Notes: generated by a model not told the origin, from the letters alone. A stretch of DNA of 64,000 nucleotides from Actinospineispora acaciae DSM 45401 (GCF_000620785.1 NZ_JIAI01000005.1:310001-374000); one strand, 5' to 3'. Shown: positions 1-13,552, numbered from the stretch's first letter. A program made the numbers and translations.

Positions 1-1775
<1,775 letters not shown>

Positions 1776-1779
<4 letters not shown>

Positions 1780-2483
1780 CCGACGCCAATTCTGTCGATC
1801 ACGAGGCCGGTGGTCCCGGTCCGGAGCCGGAGCGGGTAGTCGTGCGTGACCGGCGACGAATCGACCCGCTGACCGGCGAGGTCCGCAAGCCGGAGTCCGC
1901 GCCCGCGGACTCCGGCCCGGGCGGGCCACCGGGGGCCGCGCCCGTGGAGCCGCCGGCCGGGGCCGACCCGGCGGCGGAGACGAAGCTGGCCGAGCTCGCC
2001 GCGCAGCTCGACGAGCGCACCGCCGACCTGCAGCGGGTCAGCGCCGAATACGCCAACTACCGGCGCCGGGTGGACCGGGACCGGGAGGCGATCACGGTGG
2101 CCGCCCGCGCCAAGGTCGTCGGCGAGCTGCTCACCGTGCTCGACGACCTGGACAGGGCGGACGCGCACGGCGACCTCACCGGCGCCTTCAAGGCGGTGGC
2201 GGACAAGCTGGCCAACGCGCTGAAGGGGGTCGGGCTGGAGCCGTTCGGCACCACCGGCGACCCGTTCGACCCGGCCGTGCACGAGGCCGTCCAGCACGCC
2301 ACCTCGCCCGAGGTGGCCGGGCCGACGGTCACCATGGTGCTCCGCAAGGGCTACCGCCTCGGCGAGCGCGTGCTCCGCCCCGCCATGGTCATGGTGACCG
2401 ACCGCGAGCCCGACGCGCCCGACCTACCCAACGACGTTCTCCCGGGGAACGGAGCCGAGAACGAAAACCGAGACAACAACTGA
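1776..2483 (+). CDS. grpE: Nucleotide exchange factor GrpE
   Basis: GrpE releases ADP from DnaK. The 235-residue protein has a Pro/Gly-rich, probably disordered N-terminus (about residues 1-65), a long helical segment (LAAQLDERTADLQRVSAEYANYRRR) for dimerisation, and the C-terminal beta domain ending VLRPAMVMV, typical of the family. The GTG start lies inside the dnaK stop (GTGA overlap), which fixes the start. It is the second gene of the dnaK-grpE-dnaJ-hspR operon and is expected to be under HspR control. Confidence 0.96.
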
Positions 2484-2501
2484 GAGGGGAGGGGGCGCCC
2501 G

Positions 2502-3695
2502 GTGACCGAGCGGGACTGGATCGAGAAGGACTTCTACGCCGAGCTGGGCGTCTCCTCCGACGCCTCGGCCGACGAGATCAAGAAGGCGTACCGGAAGCTG
2601 GCCAGGGACCTGCACCCGGACAAGAACCCCGGTGACGCCAAGGCCGAGGCCCGCTTCAAGGCCGTAGGCGAGGCCTACTCCGTGCTGTCCGACCAGGACA
2701 AGCGCCGGCAGTACGACGAGACCCGGCGGCTGTTCCGGACCGGCGGCGGTGGGCTGGGCGGCTTCGGCGGCCCCGGCGGCGGGTTCGGCACCGCCGGCGA
2801 CTTCAACCTGGACGACCTGCTCGGCAGGGCGGCCGGTGGCGCGGGCGCCGGCGCCGGGCGCGGCGGCGGTGGGCTGGGCGACCTGTTCGGCGGGTTGTTC
2901 GGCGGCGGCCGCACCGGCGGCACCAGGGCGTCCACCCAGGCCCGGCGCGGCGCGGACGTGGAGAGCCAGATCCGGCTCGACTTCTCCGATGCCGTGCGCG
3001 GTGCCACCGTGGCGCTGCGGCTGACCACCCAGGGCCGCTGCGAGACCTGCGGCGGCACCGGCGCGCGGGTGGGCAGCACGCCACGGACCTGTCCGACCTG
3101 CGCCGGGGTCGGCCTGGTCACCCGCAACCAGGGCGCGTTCGCGTTCTCCGAGCCGTGCCGGGACTGCCGGGGCACCGGGCGGATCATCGACGACCCGTGC
3201 CCGGACTGCGGCGGCGAGGGCGTCCGGCCGCACACCCGGACCCTGAACGTGCGCATCCCGGCCGGCGTGACCGACGGCAAGAAGATCCGGATCAAGGGCC
3301 AGGGCGAGCCCGGACGCGGCGGCGCCCCCGCCGGCGACCTGTTCGTGCTGGTGCACGTCAACCCGGACCGGCGGTTCGGCCGCTCCGAGCGCAACCCGGA
3401 CGACCTGACGCTGCGGGTGCCCGTCACCTACCCGGAGCTGGCCCTCGGCGCCACCCTCACGGTGCCGACCCTGGACGGGAAGGTCACCCTCAAGGTGCCG
3501 GCCGGCACCGCCAGCGGGCGGACCTTCCGGGTCAAGGGCCGCGGCGTGCGGCGCGCCGACGGCTCCGTCGGCGACCTGCTGGTCACCGTCGAGGTGGCCG
3601 TCCCACCGAAGCTGGACGAGGAAGCGGAGGCCGCGCTGCGCACCTACGCTGAGTCCACCAAGTCCTTCGACCCGCGAGCCGGCCTGCTCCCGTAG
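2502..3695 (+). CDS. dnaJ: Chaperone DnaJ (Hsp40)
   Basis: Co-chaperone that delivers substrates to DnaK and stimulates its ATPase. An N-terminal J domain carries the HPD motif (LHPDKNPG). A Gly/Phe-rich linker follows, then four CxxCxGxG-type zinc-finger repeats (CETCGGTG, CPTCAGVG, CRDCRGTG, CPDCGGEG) and two C-terminal beta domains. At 397 residues it is a full type-I DnaJ. The GTG start follows a strong purine-rich RBS (gaggggaggggg) 18 nt after the grpE stop. Actinomycetes often have a second dnaJ elsewhere; this is the operon copy. Confidence 0.97.
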   Translation: MTERDWIEKDFYAELGVSSDASADEIKKAYRKLARDLHPDKNPGDAKAEARFKAVGEAYSVLSDQDKRRQYDETRRLFRTGGGGLGGFGGPGGGFGTAGDFNLDDLLGRAAGGAGAGAGRGGGGLGDLFGGLFGGGRTGGTRASTQARRGADVESQIRLDFSDAVRGATVALRLTTQGRCETCGGTGARVGSTPRTCPTCAGVGLVTRNQGAFAFSEPCRDCRGTGRIIDDPCPDCGGEGVRPHTRTLNVRIPAGVTDGKKIRIKGQGEPGRGGAPAGDLFVLVHVNPDRRFGRSERNPDDLTLRVPVTYPELALGATLTVPTLDGKVTLKVPAGTASGRTFRVKGRGVRRADGSVGDLLVTVEVAVPPKLDEEAEAALRTYAESTKSFDPRAGLLP

Positions 3696-3716
3696 TCTCC
3701 GATGAGGTGATCAACG

Positions 3717-4157
3717 ATGGTTAGTCACGAGGGTCGCGTGCCTGGGCTTCCGCCGGGTACCGACCTGGACAGCCCGGTGTTCGTCATCTCGGTGGCCGCC
3801 GAACTGGCCGGCCTGCACGCCCAGACCCTGCGCGGCTACGACCGCCTCGGCCTGGTCAGCCCGGGCCGCACCGCCGGTGGCGGCCGCCGCTACTCGGCGC
3901 GGGACATCGCGCTGCTGCGTGAGGTGCAGCGGCTGTCCCAGGACGAGGGCGTCAACCTCGCCGGCGTCAAGCGGATCATCGACCTGGAGCGGACGGTGGA
4001 CGAGCTGCGTGAGCAGGTGGCGGAGCTCGTGGAGCAGCTCGCCGCCGCGCACGCCGCCGTCGAACAGACCGCGGCCACCGTGCACGCCTCCTACCGCCGC
4101 GACCTGGTCCCCGTCCGCCGCGAAACCGCCATCGCCGTCTGGCGCCCCCGGAGGTAA
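3717..4157 (+). CDS. hspR: MerR-family heat-shock repressor HspR
   Basis: A 146-residue MerR-type regulator. The N-terminal winged helix (VFVISVAAELAGLHAQTLRGYDRLGLVSPGRTAGGGRRYSARD, about residues 21-64) is followed by a coiled-coil (ERTVDELREQVAELVEQLAAAHAAV). Its position as last gene of the dnaK operon is diagnostic for HspR, which in actinomycetes represses the dnaK operon and clpB through HAIR inverted repeats with DnaK as co-repressor. A matching operator is present before clpB at 10278-10298. The dnaK promoter itself is outside the window. Confidence 0.94.
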   Translation: MVSHEGRVPGLPPGTDLDSPVFVISVAAELAGLHAQTLRGYDRLGLVSPGRTAGGGRRYSARDIALLREVQRLSQDEGVNLAGVKRIIDLERTVDELREQVAELVEQLAAAHAAVEQTAATVHASYRRDLVPVRRETAIAVWRPRR

Positions 4158-4216
4158 ACCGCCCGCGAGTCGGGGCTCTCAGCACACCGAGTCGCGCGTT
4201 CCAGCACACCGGAGCG

Positions 4217-5080
4217 TCAGTCCAGCAACTGGTCGACTCGCACGGAGCGGCGCGCGGCCGCGAGGTGCTCGGGCAGCACCCGGCCGAACAGCTGGCGGGT
4301 TCGCTCGACGCTGCCGACCACGCCGGGCCGGGCGCTGTAGGCGAAGATCGCGGTATGGCGCGCCGCCTCGCCCCCGACCGCGGTCACCCGGTGCAGCGCG
4401 TAGCGACCCTTGAACAGCTGGAGGTCGCCGGGGCGCAAGGCGAGTCGGTGGACCAGGTGCTCGCCCGAGCCGGTCAGCACGGACCGCACGGTGTCGAGGT
4501 TCTCCTCGTCGGCGGACCGGATGTTCGGGCAGTACTCGAAGACGCCGCCGTCCGCCGCCCGCTGGGTCAGCAGGCTGACCGTGTACTCGTTGGTGTCGAA
4601 GTGCCACGGGTGTGACTCGCCGGGCGCCACCACGTTGAGGCACAGCCCGGCCAGCGGGTCGGCGAGCTCGTGGATCAGCGACATCTCGAAGCAGTCGGCG
4701 ACGAACCGCTGGAACGACCGATGGACGTACAGCGAGTGGATCACGGCGTCGGTCGGGATCCGGTCCCTGGGCACGAACGCGTTGCCCCGGCGCGCGCGGA
4801 TGCAGCCGGGATGGTCCGCCGGCAGTGGGGCGTCGAGCGGCAGGTTGTATGCGTTCACCGTCTCCACGATGTGGTGCGCGGACCGGGCCATCGCCGCGCC
4901 CTCAGTCCGCAGCGTGTCGACCAGCGACGGCGCGATGAAGTCGGGCAGCACCGCGCAGCCGCGTTCGCGCAGTGCCAGCCGGGCATGGAAAACTAGGTCC
5001 CGCCATTCCGCGCTGCCTGGCCTGGTCAGCGGGTACCGGGCGGTGTTCAGCAGCGAGTCGATCTCCCGAGTTCGGGGCAC
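4217..5080 (-). CDS. 2OG-Fe(II) oxygenase of the BesD/HalD-like superfamily, hydroxylase-type
   Basis: A 287-residue non-heme iron oxygenase. The core HPWHFDTNEYTV supplies the iron-binding H160-x-D162, the distal histidine is in KGRYALHRVTAV (about H230), and R241 is the likely 2-oxoglutarate anchor. The overall pattern (WHFDTNEYTVSLLTQ, GGVFEYCPNIR) resembles the BesD/HalD group of amino-acid-modifying enzymes. In the halogenases of that group the iron-ligand Asp is replaced by Gly; Asp is kept here, so hydroxylation or desaturation is expected, not chlorination. The start is GTG at 5080 with RBS AGAAGGA. The gene is divergent (75 bp) from a carnitine-type acyltransferase, suggesting a shared pathway. 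The substrate is unknown. Confidence 0.82.
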   Translation of the reverse strand: MPRTREIDSLLNTARYPLTRPGSAEWRDLVFHARLALRERGCAVLPDFIAPSLVDTLRTEGAAMARSAHHIVETVNAYNLPLDAPLPADHPGCIRARRGNAFVPRDRIPTDAVIHSLYVHRSFQRFVADCFEMSLIHELADPLAGLCLNVVAPGESHPWHFDTNEYTVSLLTQRAADGGVFEYCPNIRSADEENLDTVRSVLTGSGEHLVHRLALRPGDLQLFKGRYALHRVTAVGGEAARHTAIFAYSARPGVVGSVERTRQLFGRVLPEHLAAARRSVRVDQLLD

Positions 5081-5155
5081 GGCGGGATCCTTCTGCTGGA
5101 GGGCGGCCCGCGTTCCCTTGCCGAAGGCCCGTGGGCGCGCCCGTCGGACGGCAGG

Positions 5156-6970
5156 ATGAGGATGATCAGCGATCAAGACTACTCGACGCGCACGTTCGGA
5201 AACGAGGATTCGCTTCCTCGGGTGCCCTTGCCGGACCTGGACAGCAGCTGCGAGTGGTTCCTGGACTGGTGCGCGCCGCTGCTGACGGCGGAGGAGCTGG
5301 CCGAGACCCGGGCGGCCGTGGATGAGTTCCGGGCGGGGCCGGCCGGGGCGTTGCAGGCGGCGCTGGAGCGGTATGACGCCGAGCCGGGCGTGCACAGCTG
5401 GTTGGACACGTTCTGGCCGTACCGGTACCTCGGGCGGCGGGACCGGATCGCGCTCAACGCGAACTTCTTCTTCCTGTTCCAGGACGCGGACTCCGGCCCG
5501 AGTACCCAGCTCGACCGGGCCGCGCGGCTGGTGGCCGAGGCGGTGCGGCTCAAGCTCCGGCTCGACGAGGAGCGCGTCCCCCCGGTGGTGCTGCGCGACC
5601 GGCCGCAGACGATGGAGCAGTACAAGTACCTGTTCTCCACCACCCGCATCCCGGGCGTCGAGCGGGACACGGTGCGCGCGCCGTACACCGAGGACTCGCC
5701 CGGCCCGTCTCGGGCGCGGCACATCATGGTGCTCGTCAACGGGCGGATGGTGCGGCTGGACGTCCAGGATCCCGCCGGCCGCCCGTACCCCGAACCGGCG
5801 CTCGCGGCCGCCCTGCGCCAGGCCCAACAAACCGCTCGGGAGGCGCCCGCCGGCCCGTCGGTCGGGCACCTGACGACGCTCGCGCGCGCGGACTGGGCCC
5901 GGTGCCGCGCCGAGCTGCTCGCGCTCGACCCGGCCAACGCCGACGCCCTGGACGCGGTGGAGACCGCGCTGTTCTGCCTGTGCCTGGACGATGTCACGCC
6001 CGGCGACGACCTGGAGGCCTGCGACGAGCTGCTGCACGGCGGCAGCGGCAACAGGTGGTACGACAAGGCGCTGTCGCTGGTGGTGTTCGCGGACGGCCGG
6101 GCGGGCATCAACGTCGAGCACTGCGAGCTGGACGGCACCACGATCCTCGCATTCGTCGACGCCATCCTGGCCGGCGAGGGCGAGCCCCCCGAGCGGCTCG
6201 CCGAAGGCCGCCCGGACGCAGCGCTCGTCGAGTTCGCGCTGGACGACGGCCTGCGCGCGGCGATACACGACGCCGACGCCTCGTTCGCCCGGTTCGTCGC
6301 CGACACCGCCTCGACGGTGGTGCGCCTTGACGACTTCGGCGCCGAGACCGTCAAGCGCCTCGGCATGTCGCCCGACGCGTTCGTCCAGATGGCCTACCAG
6401 CTCGCGCACCACCGCGCCAAGGGCCGGCTCGGCGCGACCTACGAGTCCATCGCGACCAGGCAGTGGCGCCACGGGCGTACCGAGGCGATGCGGGTGGTCA
6501 CCCCGGAGGCGGTGGCGTTCGTCGCGGCGATGGAGGACGACGACGCCGACACTCGCCACGAGGCGTTCGCGGCGGCCGCGGCAGCGCACGTCGCGCGGGC
6601 CAGGGACTGCCAGCAGGGGCGGGCGCCCGAGCAGCACCTGTGGGAGCTGGAGCTGATCGCGCGCCGGCGAGGCGCCGAACTGGGCGTGACCGAACCGCTC
6701 GCGCTCTACTCCTCACCGGGCTGGCGGATCATGCGGGACGACTACCTGAGCACCAGCTCCGCGCCGTCGACCAACATCGAGTACTTCGGCTTCGGGTCCA
6801 CCAGCAGCCGGTGCATCGGCGTCGCGTACGTGCTGCTGCCCGGCCGGCTGCACATCTACCTCAGCACGCCGCGCCCGGTGGCCGACCAGATGGCCGTCTT
6901 CGCCGACGAGCTGCGCCGCGCGATCGCCGAGCTGGTGGCGCTGCGTCAGTCCATGGTGAACGGGTCGTAG
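5156..6970 (+). CDS. Choline/carnitine O-acyltransferase family protein
   Basis: A 604-residue member of the carnitine/choline acyltransferase fold, which moves acyl groups between CoA and a hydroxylated trimethylammonium-type alcohol. Family landmarks: W-x-x-YLGRRDRIALNANFFF near the N-terminus, MEQYKYLFSTTRIPG, the catalytic His in INVEHCELDGTT (H322), and a C-terminal STSSAPSTNIEYFGFGSTSS-like acceptor segment. Start is ATG 5156; a second ATG two codons later is possible. It is divergent from the 2OG oxygenase and overlaps the flavohemoglobin gene tail-to-tail by 25 bp. Bacterial homologues are uncommon and often biosynthetic, so the acceptor may not be carnitine. Confidence 0.86.
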   Translation: MRMISDQDYSTRTFGNEDSLPRVPLPDLDSSCEWFLDWCAPLLTAEELAETRAAVDEFRAGPAGALQAALERYDAEPGVHSWLDTFWPYRYLGRRDRIALNANFFFLFQDADSGPSTQLDRAARLVAEAVRLKLRLDEERVPPVVLRDRPQTMEQYKYLFSTTRIPGVERDTVRAPYTEDSPGPSRARHIMVLVNGRMVRLDVQDPAGRPYPEPALAAALRQAQQTAREAPAGPSVGHLTTLARADWARCRAELLALDPANADALDAVETALFCLCLDDVTPGDDLEACDELLHGGSGNRWYDKALSLVVFADGRAGINVEHCELDGTTILAFVDAILAGEGEPPERLAEGRPDAALVEFALDDGLRAAIHDADASFARFVADTASTVVRLDDFGAETVKRLGMSPDAFVQMAYQLAHHRAKGRLGATYESIATRQWRHGRTEAMRVVTPEAVAFVAAMEDDDADTRHEAFAAAAAAHVARARDCQQGRAPEQHLWELELIARRRGAELGVTEPLALYSSPGWRIMRDDYLSTSSAPSTNIEYFGFGSTSSRCIGVAYVLLPGRLHIYLSTPRPVADQMAVFADELRRAIAELVALRQSMVNGS

Positions 6971-8112
6971 TGGATCTGGTCCAGCGGTGTCCCGGCGACG
7001 AGCATGCGGGACACCGTGGCCCGGATCATCCCCGGCGAGCCGCAGACCAGCACGTCGTGGTCCTGCCACGCGCCGTAGCGGGTGACCACGTCGGGTAGCG
7101 TGCCCAGCTCGGCGCCCTGGCCGGTGTCGTCCTCCTCCACCACCGGCACCACGTTCAGCCACGGGTTGGTGTACGAGAGCTGGCGCAGGCTGCCGAAGTC
7201 GTAGAGCTCCTCCCAGTTGCGGCCGCCGACGAACACCTTGGTGAGCGGGTTCTCCCCGTACTGGGCCATCTCCTCCAGGATCGCCTTGATCGGCGCCGCT
7301 CCGGTGCCGCCGACCACCATCAGCTGGTTGCGGCCGGACTGGCGGTCCACGCTCATCCGCCCCATCGGCGGCCCGATCCGCCAGGTGTCGCCGCGCTCGG
7401 TGTGCGCCACGATCGCCCGGCTCACCCAGCCGCCCTCGACCGAGCGCACGTGGAACTCGATGATGCCGTCCTCGCGGGGGGCGTTGGCCGGCGAGAGGTA
7501 GCGCCACAGCCGGGGCCGGCGGGGCGTCTCCACGCTCAGGTACTGGCCGGCCCGGTACGGGACGGGAGCACCGGTCTGCACCTGGACGATGGCCACATCC
7601 CAGCTCAGCCTGCGGTGGTTCACCACCCGCGCCAGCCAGGACGCCGGCCCCTGCTCGGCCTCGGCGGCCGCGCTCATGGCGTGCGAGATGTACTGGTAGG
7701 CGCCGGTCCAGGCGTCGGCGACCAGCGGCGTCCAGCCGTCGCCGGCGTACGTCTTGATCGCACTGAGCAGCGCCGTCCCGACCGCGTTGTAGTGCTTCGC
7801 GATCACCCCGAACTTGCGGTGGTCACGGCCGAGCTGGGTGAGGAACGGGATGAGCTCGTCCGGTCGGTCCACCATCTGGACCACGTGCACCAGCGCCCGG
7901 AGCAGCCGGCTCCGCTGCACCTGCATGTTCGCCGGGAACAGCTCGCGCGTCTCCGGGGCCATGTTGAACAGCACGGCGTAGAAGTGCTTGGAGAGCTCGT
8001 CGGCTTGCGACTCCACCGCGGCGAAGCTGGTCCGGATGAGGTGCACCATCTCGGAGGCTTGCGCCTGGGTCGGCCGTACCGGCGGAAGGTCGGTCAGGGG
8101 TTCGGCGCTCAT
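6946..8112 (-). CDS. Flavohemoglobin-type globin/FAD oxidoreductase
   Basis: A 388-residue fusion of an N-terminal globin (about 15-150) and a ferredoxin-reductase module. The globin shows FYAVLF (helix B Tyr45), the CD-region LFPANM, and the probable proximal His98 in LGRDHRKFGV followed by KHYNAVGTALLSAI. The reductase has an FAD-binding W-R-Y-L-S segment, the NAD(P)-binding VGGTGAAPIKAIL and C-terminal VCGSPGMI. Such proteins detoxify nitric oxide with O2 and NAD(P)H, though single-domain roles vary between actinomycete paralogues. Start ATG 8112. Its 3' end overlaps the acyltransferase gene by 25 bp on the opposite strand. Confidence 0.88.
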   Translation of the reverse strand: MSAEPLTDLPPVRPTQAQASEMVHLIRTSFAAVESQADELSKHFYAVLFNMAPETRELFPANMQVQRSRLLRALVHVVQMVDRPDELIPFLTQLGRDHRKFGVIAKHYNAVGTALLSAIKTYAGDGWTPLVADAWTGAYQYISHAMSAAAEAEQGPASWLARVVNHRRLSWDVAIVQVQTGAPVPYRAGQYLSVETPRRPRLWRYLSPANAPREDGIIEFHVRSVEGGWVSRAIVAHTERGDTWRIGPPMGRMSVDRQSGRNQLMVVGGTGAAPIKAILEEMAQYGENPLTKVFVGGRNWEELYDFGSLRQLSYTNPWLNVVPVVEEDDTGQGAELGTLPDVVTRYGAWQDHDVLVCGSPGMIRATVSRMLVAGTPLDQIHYDPFTMD

Positions 8113-8260
8113 CGTCTGCGGCTGGCTCTCTCCTGGGGAAGCGGCGACGCGGGGGTGTCGCGCCGGTTCGTCGGGGGGCGAATGTCCGGCAGGGCGACCT
8201 TAGAACGAGTCACTCGCCGTTCACCGTTCCCTTCACTCGATCGGGGGGTTCGGATCTCCG

Positions 8261-9379
8261 ATGGTATTAGCCCGCCTTGCCGTTGAGCGCAGAGGGTATT
8301 ACTTCACCGACCCGGAGGTCACGACTCGGACTCGGCATGGCACCGTGTTGGGTGTGCCATTCGACACGACGCGCTACCTGACGTCACCCTCGGTGAGCGC
8401 CCGCCCGCCAGTCTCCTCATCCCGGCCGGCCGTGCCGACATTCACCCCTCGTGGGGAACCGACCGCGGCGTCCGGCGGACCCGACTCCACCACGCAGCCG
8501 GTGGCCCCGTCGCCGATGCCCACGCCTCGGCCGTCCCCCCGGCCGTCCCCGGTTCCCCGGCCGTCGTCGCCGGGCTCTCGCGGCGAGCACGAGCTGCAGT
8601 GCGCCTTCCACACCGAGGACCGGGCCGCCCGGTTCTACGCCGACCAGGTGCGCGACCGGCTGCTCCCGGCGATGGTCGAGTTCGTGGGGCGGATGGAGAT
8701 GGCGTTCGTGGCCACCTCGGACTCCGGCGGCGAGTGCGACGCCTCGCTGCGCGCCGGGCCGCCCGGGTTCATCCAGGTGCTCGACGAGCGGCACGTGGCG
8801 TACCCGGAGTACCGGGGCAACGGCGTGCACGCCAGCCTGGGCAACATCACCGAGAACCCGCACGTCGGGCTGCTCATGGTCGACTTCGAGCGGGACCTGA
8901 TCGGGCTGCACGTGAACGGGCGGGCGCGGATCGTCGCGGACGAGGAGCTGCGCGCGGCCCACGCGGGCCTTGGCGTCGACGACACGCCGGGCCGGCGCGC
9001 CGAACGGTGGGTCGTGGTCGAGGTGGAGGAGGCGTACATCCACTGCCGCAAGCACATCCCGAGGATGGCGAGGGTGCACGACCGGCGGGACTGGGGGACC
9101 GACGACCCCGCGCGCAAGGGCGGTGACTACTTCGGCGCCAAAGCCGAACGGGCGGCCGAGGCGAACGGCCATGGCGGCACGAGCGGCCATACGAACGGCC
9201 ACGGTGGCGGTGCGAACGGGCACGGTGGCACGGCGGAGCGGGCGGACGGTCCGCCGCGTGGGCCGTTCCCGTCCACCACGCACCTGCCGGCGGGGGCCGC
9301 GACCGCCCGCCCGCTGCGGCCCGCGCCGAAGCCGGCTCCGCCGCCACCCCGGCGACGTTTTCGCTGGCTCGGGTCCTGA
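8261..9379 (+). CDS. Pyridoxamine 5'-phosphate oxidase-fold protein with Pro-rich N-terminus and NGHGG repeats
   Basis: The central part (about residues 110-290) has the split-barrel flavin or F420-binding fold of the PPOX family: a FYADQVRDRLLPAMVEFVGRMEMAFVAT strand, GPPGFIQVLDERHVAYPEYRGNGVHASLGNITENPHVGLLMVDF, then HVNGRARIV. It is flanked by a Ser/Pro-rich N-terminus (MPTPRPSPRPSPVPRPSSP) and a tail with repeated NGHGG/TNGHGGG units, which may be flexible or metal-binding. The start is uncertain: ATG 8261 has no clear RBS and GTG 8345 is an in-frame alternative. The enzymatic substrate is unknown. Confidence 0.75.
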   Translation: MVLARLAVERRGYYFTDPEVTTRTRHGTVLGVPFDTTRYLTSPSVSARPPVSSSRPAVPTFTPRGEPTAASGGPDSTTQPVAPSPMPTPRPSPRPSPVPRPSSPGSRGEHELQCAFHTEDRAARFYADQVRDRLLPAMVEFVGRMEMAFVATSDSGGECDASLRAGPPGFIQVLDERHVAYPEYRGNGVHASLGNITENPHVGLLMVDFERDLIGLHVNGRARIVADEELRAAHAGLGVDDTPGRRAERWVVVEVEEAYIHCRKHIPRMARVHDRRDWGTDDPARKGGDYFGAKAERAAEANGHGGTSGHTNGHGGGANGHGGTAERADGPPRGPFPSTTHLPAGAATARPLRPAPKPAPPPPRRRFRWLGS

Positions 9380-9423
9380 GGTCCGTGCCATGGTGAGGGG
9401 CCGTGGAACGGGGGAGTGGCGAG

Positions 9424-10197
9424 ATGGTCGGCTTCGACACACCGCACTCGGCGCAGATCTGGAACTACTGGATGGGCGGCACGGACAACTATCCGGTGGA
9501 CCGCGCCGCCGGTGACGCGTTCGCGGCGACCTACCCGGCGATCGGCTTCCAGGTCAAACAGTCACGCCAGTTCCTGATCAGGGCCGTGCGGCACCTCGCC
9601 GGCGAGTGCGGGATCCGCCAGTTCCTGGACATCGGCACCGGCCTGCCGACCATGGAGAACACCCACGAGGTGGCGCAGTCGGTGGCGCCGGACTCGAAGA
9701 TCGTGTACGTCGACAACGACCCGCTGGTGCTGGAGCACGCCCGCACGCTGCTCACCAACACCACGCCCGAGGGCGTGACGGTCTTCCTCGACGCGGACGC
9801 ACACGACCCGGACGCCGTGATCGCGGACGCGCGCAACGTGCTCAACTTCAACGAGCCGATCACCGTGCTGTACATGGGCATCCTCGGGCACGTGCCCGAG
9901 CTGGACCAGGCGCGCGCCATCGTGGCCCGGACCATGGCGGCCACCGTGCCCGGCAGCTACCTGGTGCACTGGGACAGCACGAACACCAGCGAGGCCAGGC
10001 GCCGGGCCACCGCGAACTACAACAAGACAGGGGCCGTGCCCTACAACCTGCGCGCCCCCGACGAGATCGCCCGGCTGTACGAGGGCCTGGACGTCCTCGA
10101 ACCGGGCGTGGTGTCGATCTCCCAATGGCGCCAGCCGGACACCGGCGTCGGCCTGGTCGACGCGTACGGCGCGGTGGCCCGCAAGCCGGCGGCCTGA
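9424..10197 (+). CDS. SAM-dependent methyltransferase, DUF574 family
   Basis: A 257-residue member of the actinomycete-specific DUF574 family. It opens with the diagnostic HSAQIWNYWMGGTDNYPVDR and has motif I FLDIGTGLPTMENTHEVAQ and motif II IVYVDNDPLVLEHARTLL. DUF574 structures have a SAM-binding Rossmann fold but no established substrates. I chose ATG 9424 over the upstream GTG 9403 because GGGGGAG sits about 7 nt upstream of the ATG. It is probably a monocistronic gene. Confidence 0.88.
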   Translation: MVGFDTPHSAQIWNYWMGGTDNYPVDRAAGDAFAATYPAIGFQVKQSRQFLIRAVRHLAGECGIRQFLDIGTGLPTMENTHEVAQSVAPDSKIVYVDNDPLVLEHARTLLTNTTPEGVTVFLDADAHDPDAVIADARNVLNFNEPITVLYMGILGHVPELDQARAIVARTMAATVPGSYLVHWDSTNTSEARRRATANYNKTGAVPYNLRAPDEIARLYEGLDVLEPGVVSISQWRQPDTGVGLVDAYGAVARKPAA

Positions 10198-10277
10198 CAC
10201 GCCGACCCCGTCCGGACCGAGCATATTTGATCACGGTCCGGGCAGACTGACCGATGAGGCGCCGAACCGAAAACTGA

Positions 10278-10298
10278 CTTGAGCGGAACAGACTCAAG
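10278..10298. promoter_or_regulatory. HAIR-type HspR operator upstream of clpB
   Basis: CTTGAGC-N7-ACTCAAG is a near-perfect copy of the HspR-binding inverted repeat (CTTGAGT-N7-ACTCAAG) known from actinomycete heat-shock promoters. It lies 58 bp before clpB, matching the known HspR regulon. Confidence 0.93.
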
Positions 10299-10355
10299 TT
10301 TTCTGACGTTAGGTCTAGCGAGACACCCGAAAGACTGCTCGGAGGACCCGCGAGG

Positions 10356-12955
<2,600 letters not shown>

Positions 12956-12959
<4 letters not shown>

Positions 12960-13552
12960 TCGTAGGCGAGGCTGGCCAGATCGAGCTCGAACGGGAACGG
13001 CTTGGTAGTGCGGAACGTGTCTGTCACCTCGCCGTCGTCGGCGTATCCCAGTTCGCCGGCGAGGTGACAGACAAGCATGCTGATTGGGTCGGAAAGGTCG
13101 ACGATCCAGTAGTGCGGGATGCCGGCGTCGGCGTACTCCTCGCGTTTGATTCGTCGATCCATCCGGCCAGATCCGGGTGAGATGATCTCGGCGACGAGCA
13201 GGACATCAGACGCGCGCACTGCGCCGCCTCCCTGATCCACCTGCCGCATCGCCTCGGCCCGAGCCACCGTGATGTCCGGCGCGCGCACGAATCCGGGCTT
13301 GTCAGGCGGCGCCAGCTCGAGGTTCAGATCGATCTCCGCAAGCGCCCGATAGCCTTGGGGCAATGCCGCTCGGATAGCGGCCAGCAGGACGTGTGAGGCC
13401 TCCATGTGCTTCGGCACTGGGCGAGGGGCCATCATCAGCTGTCCTTCAACCAGTTCGGTTCGATATTCGGTTTCGCCGAGCTCCAGGTACTCGGCGACGG
13501 TGAGCAGCCGGCGGGGCCATTGCTCCGGTGGTCCGAGCGGCGCGGCGGTCAT
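12956..13552 (-). CDS. Uma2 family (PD-(D/E)XK-like) protein
   Basis: A 198-residue Uma2/DUF820-type protein: LLTVAEYLELGETEYRTELVEGQLMMAP, then RAPDITVARAE and the nuclease-fold core VLLVAEIISPGSGRMDRRIKREEYADAGIPHYWIVD. The fold is of the PD-(D/E)XK type, but a nuclease role for Uma2 proteins is unproven. It is adjacent to a paralogue on the same strand (31 bp apart), and both end FRTTxPFxFELDLxxL, indicating a tandem duplication. The downstream end overlaps clpB on the opposite strand. Confidence 0.9.

Noticed and set aside
5081..6637. Long minus-strand extension of the 2OG oxygenase frame (806 codons in total)
   Set aside because: It is antisense to the acyltransferase gene; the real product starts at GTG 5080 with an RBS, and the extension is low-complexity Arg/Gly/Ala.
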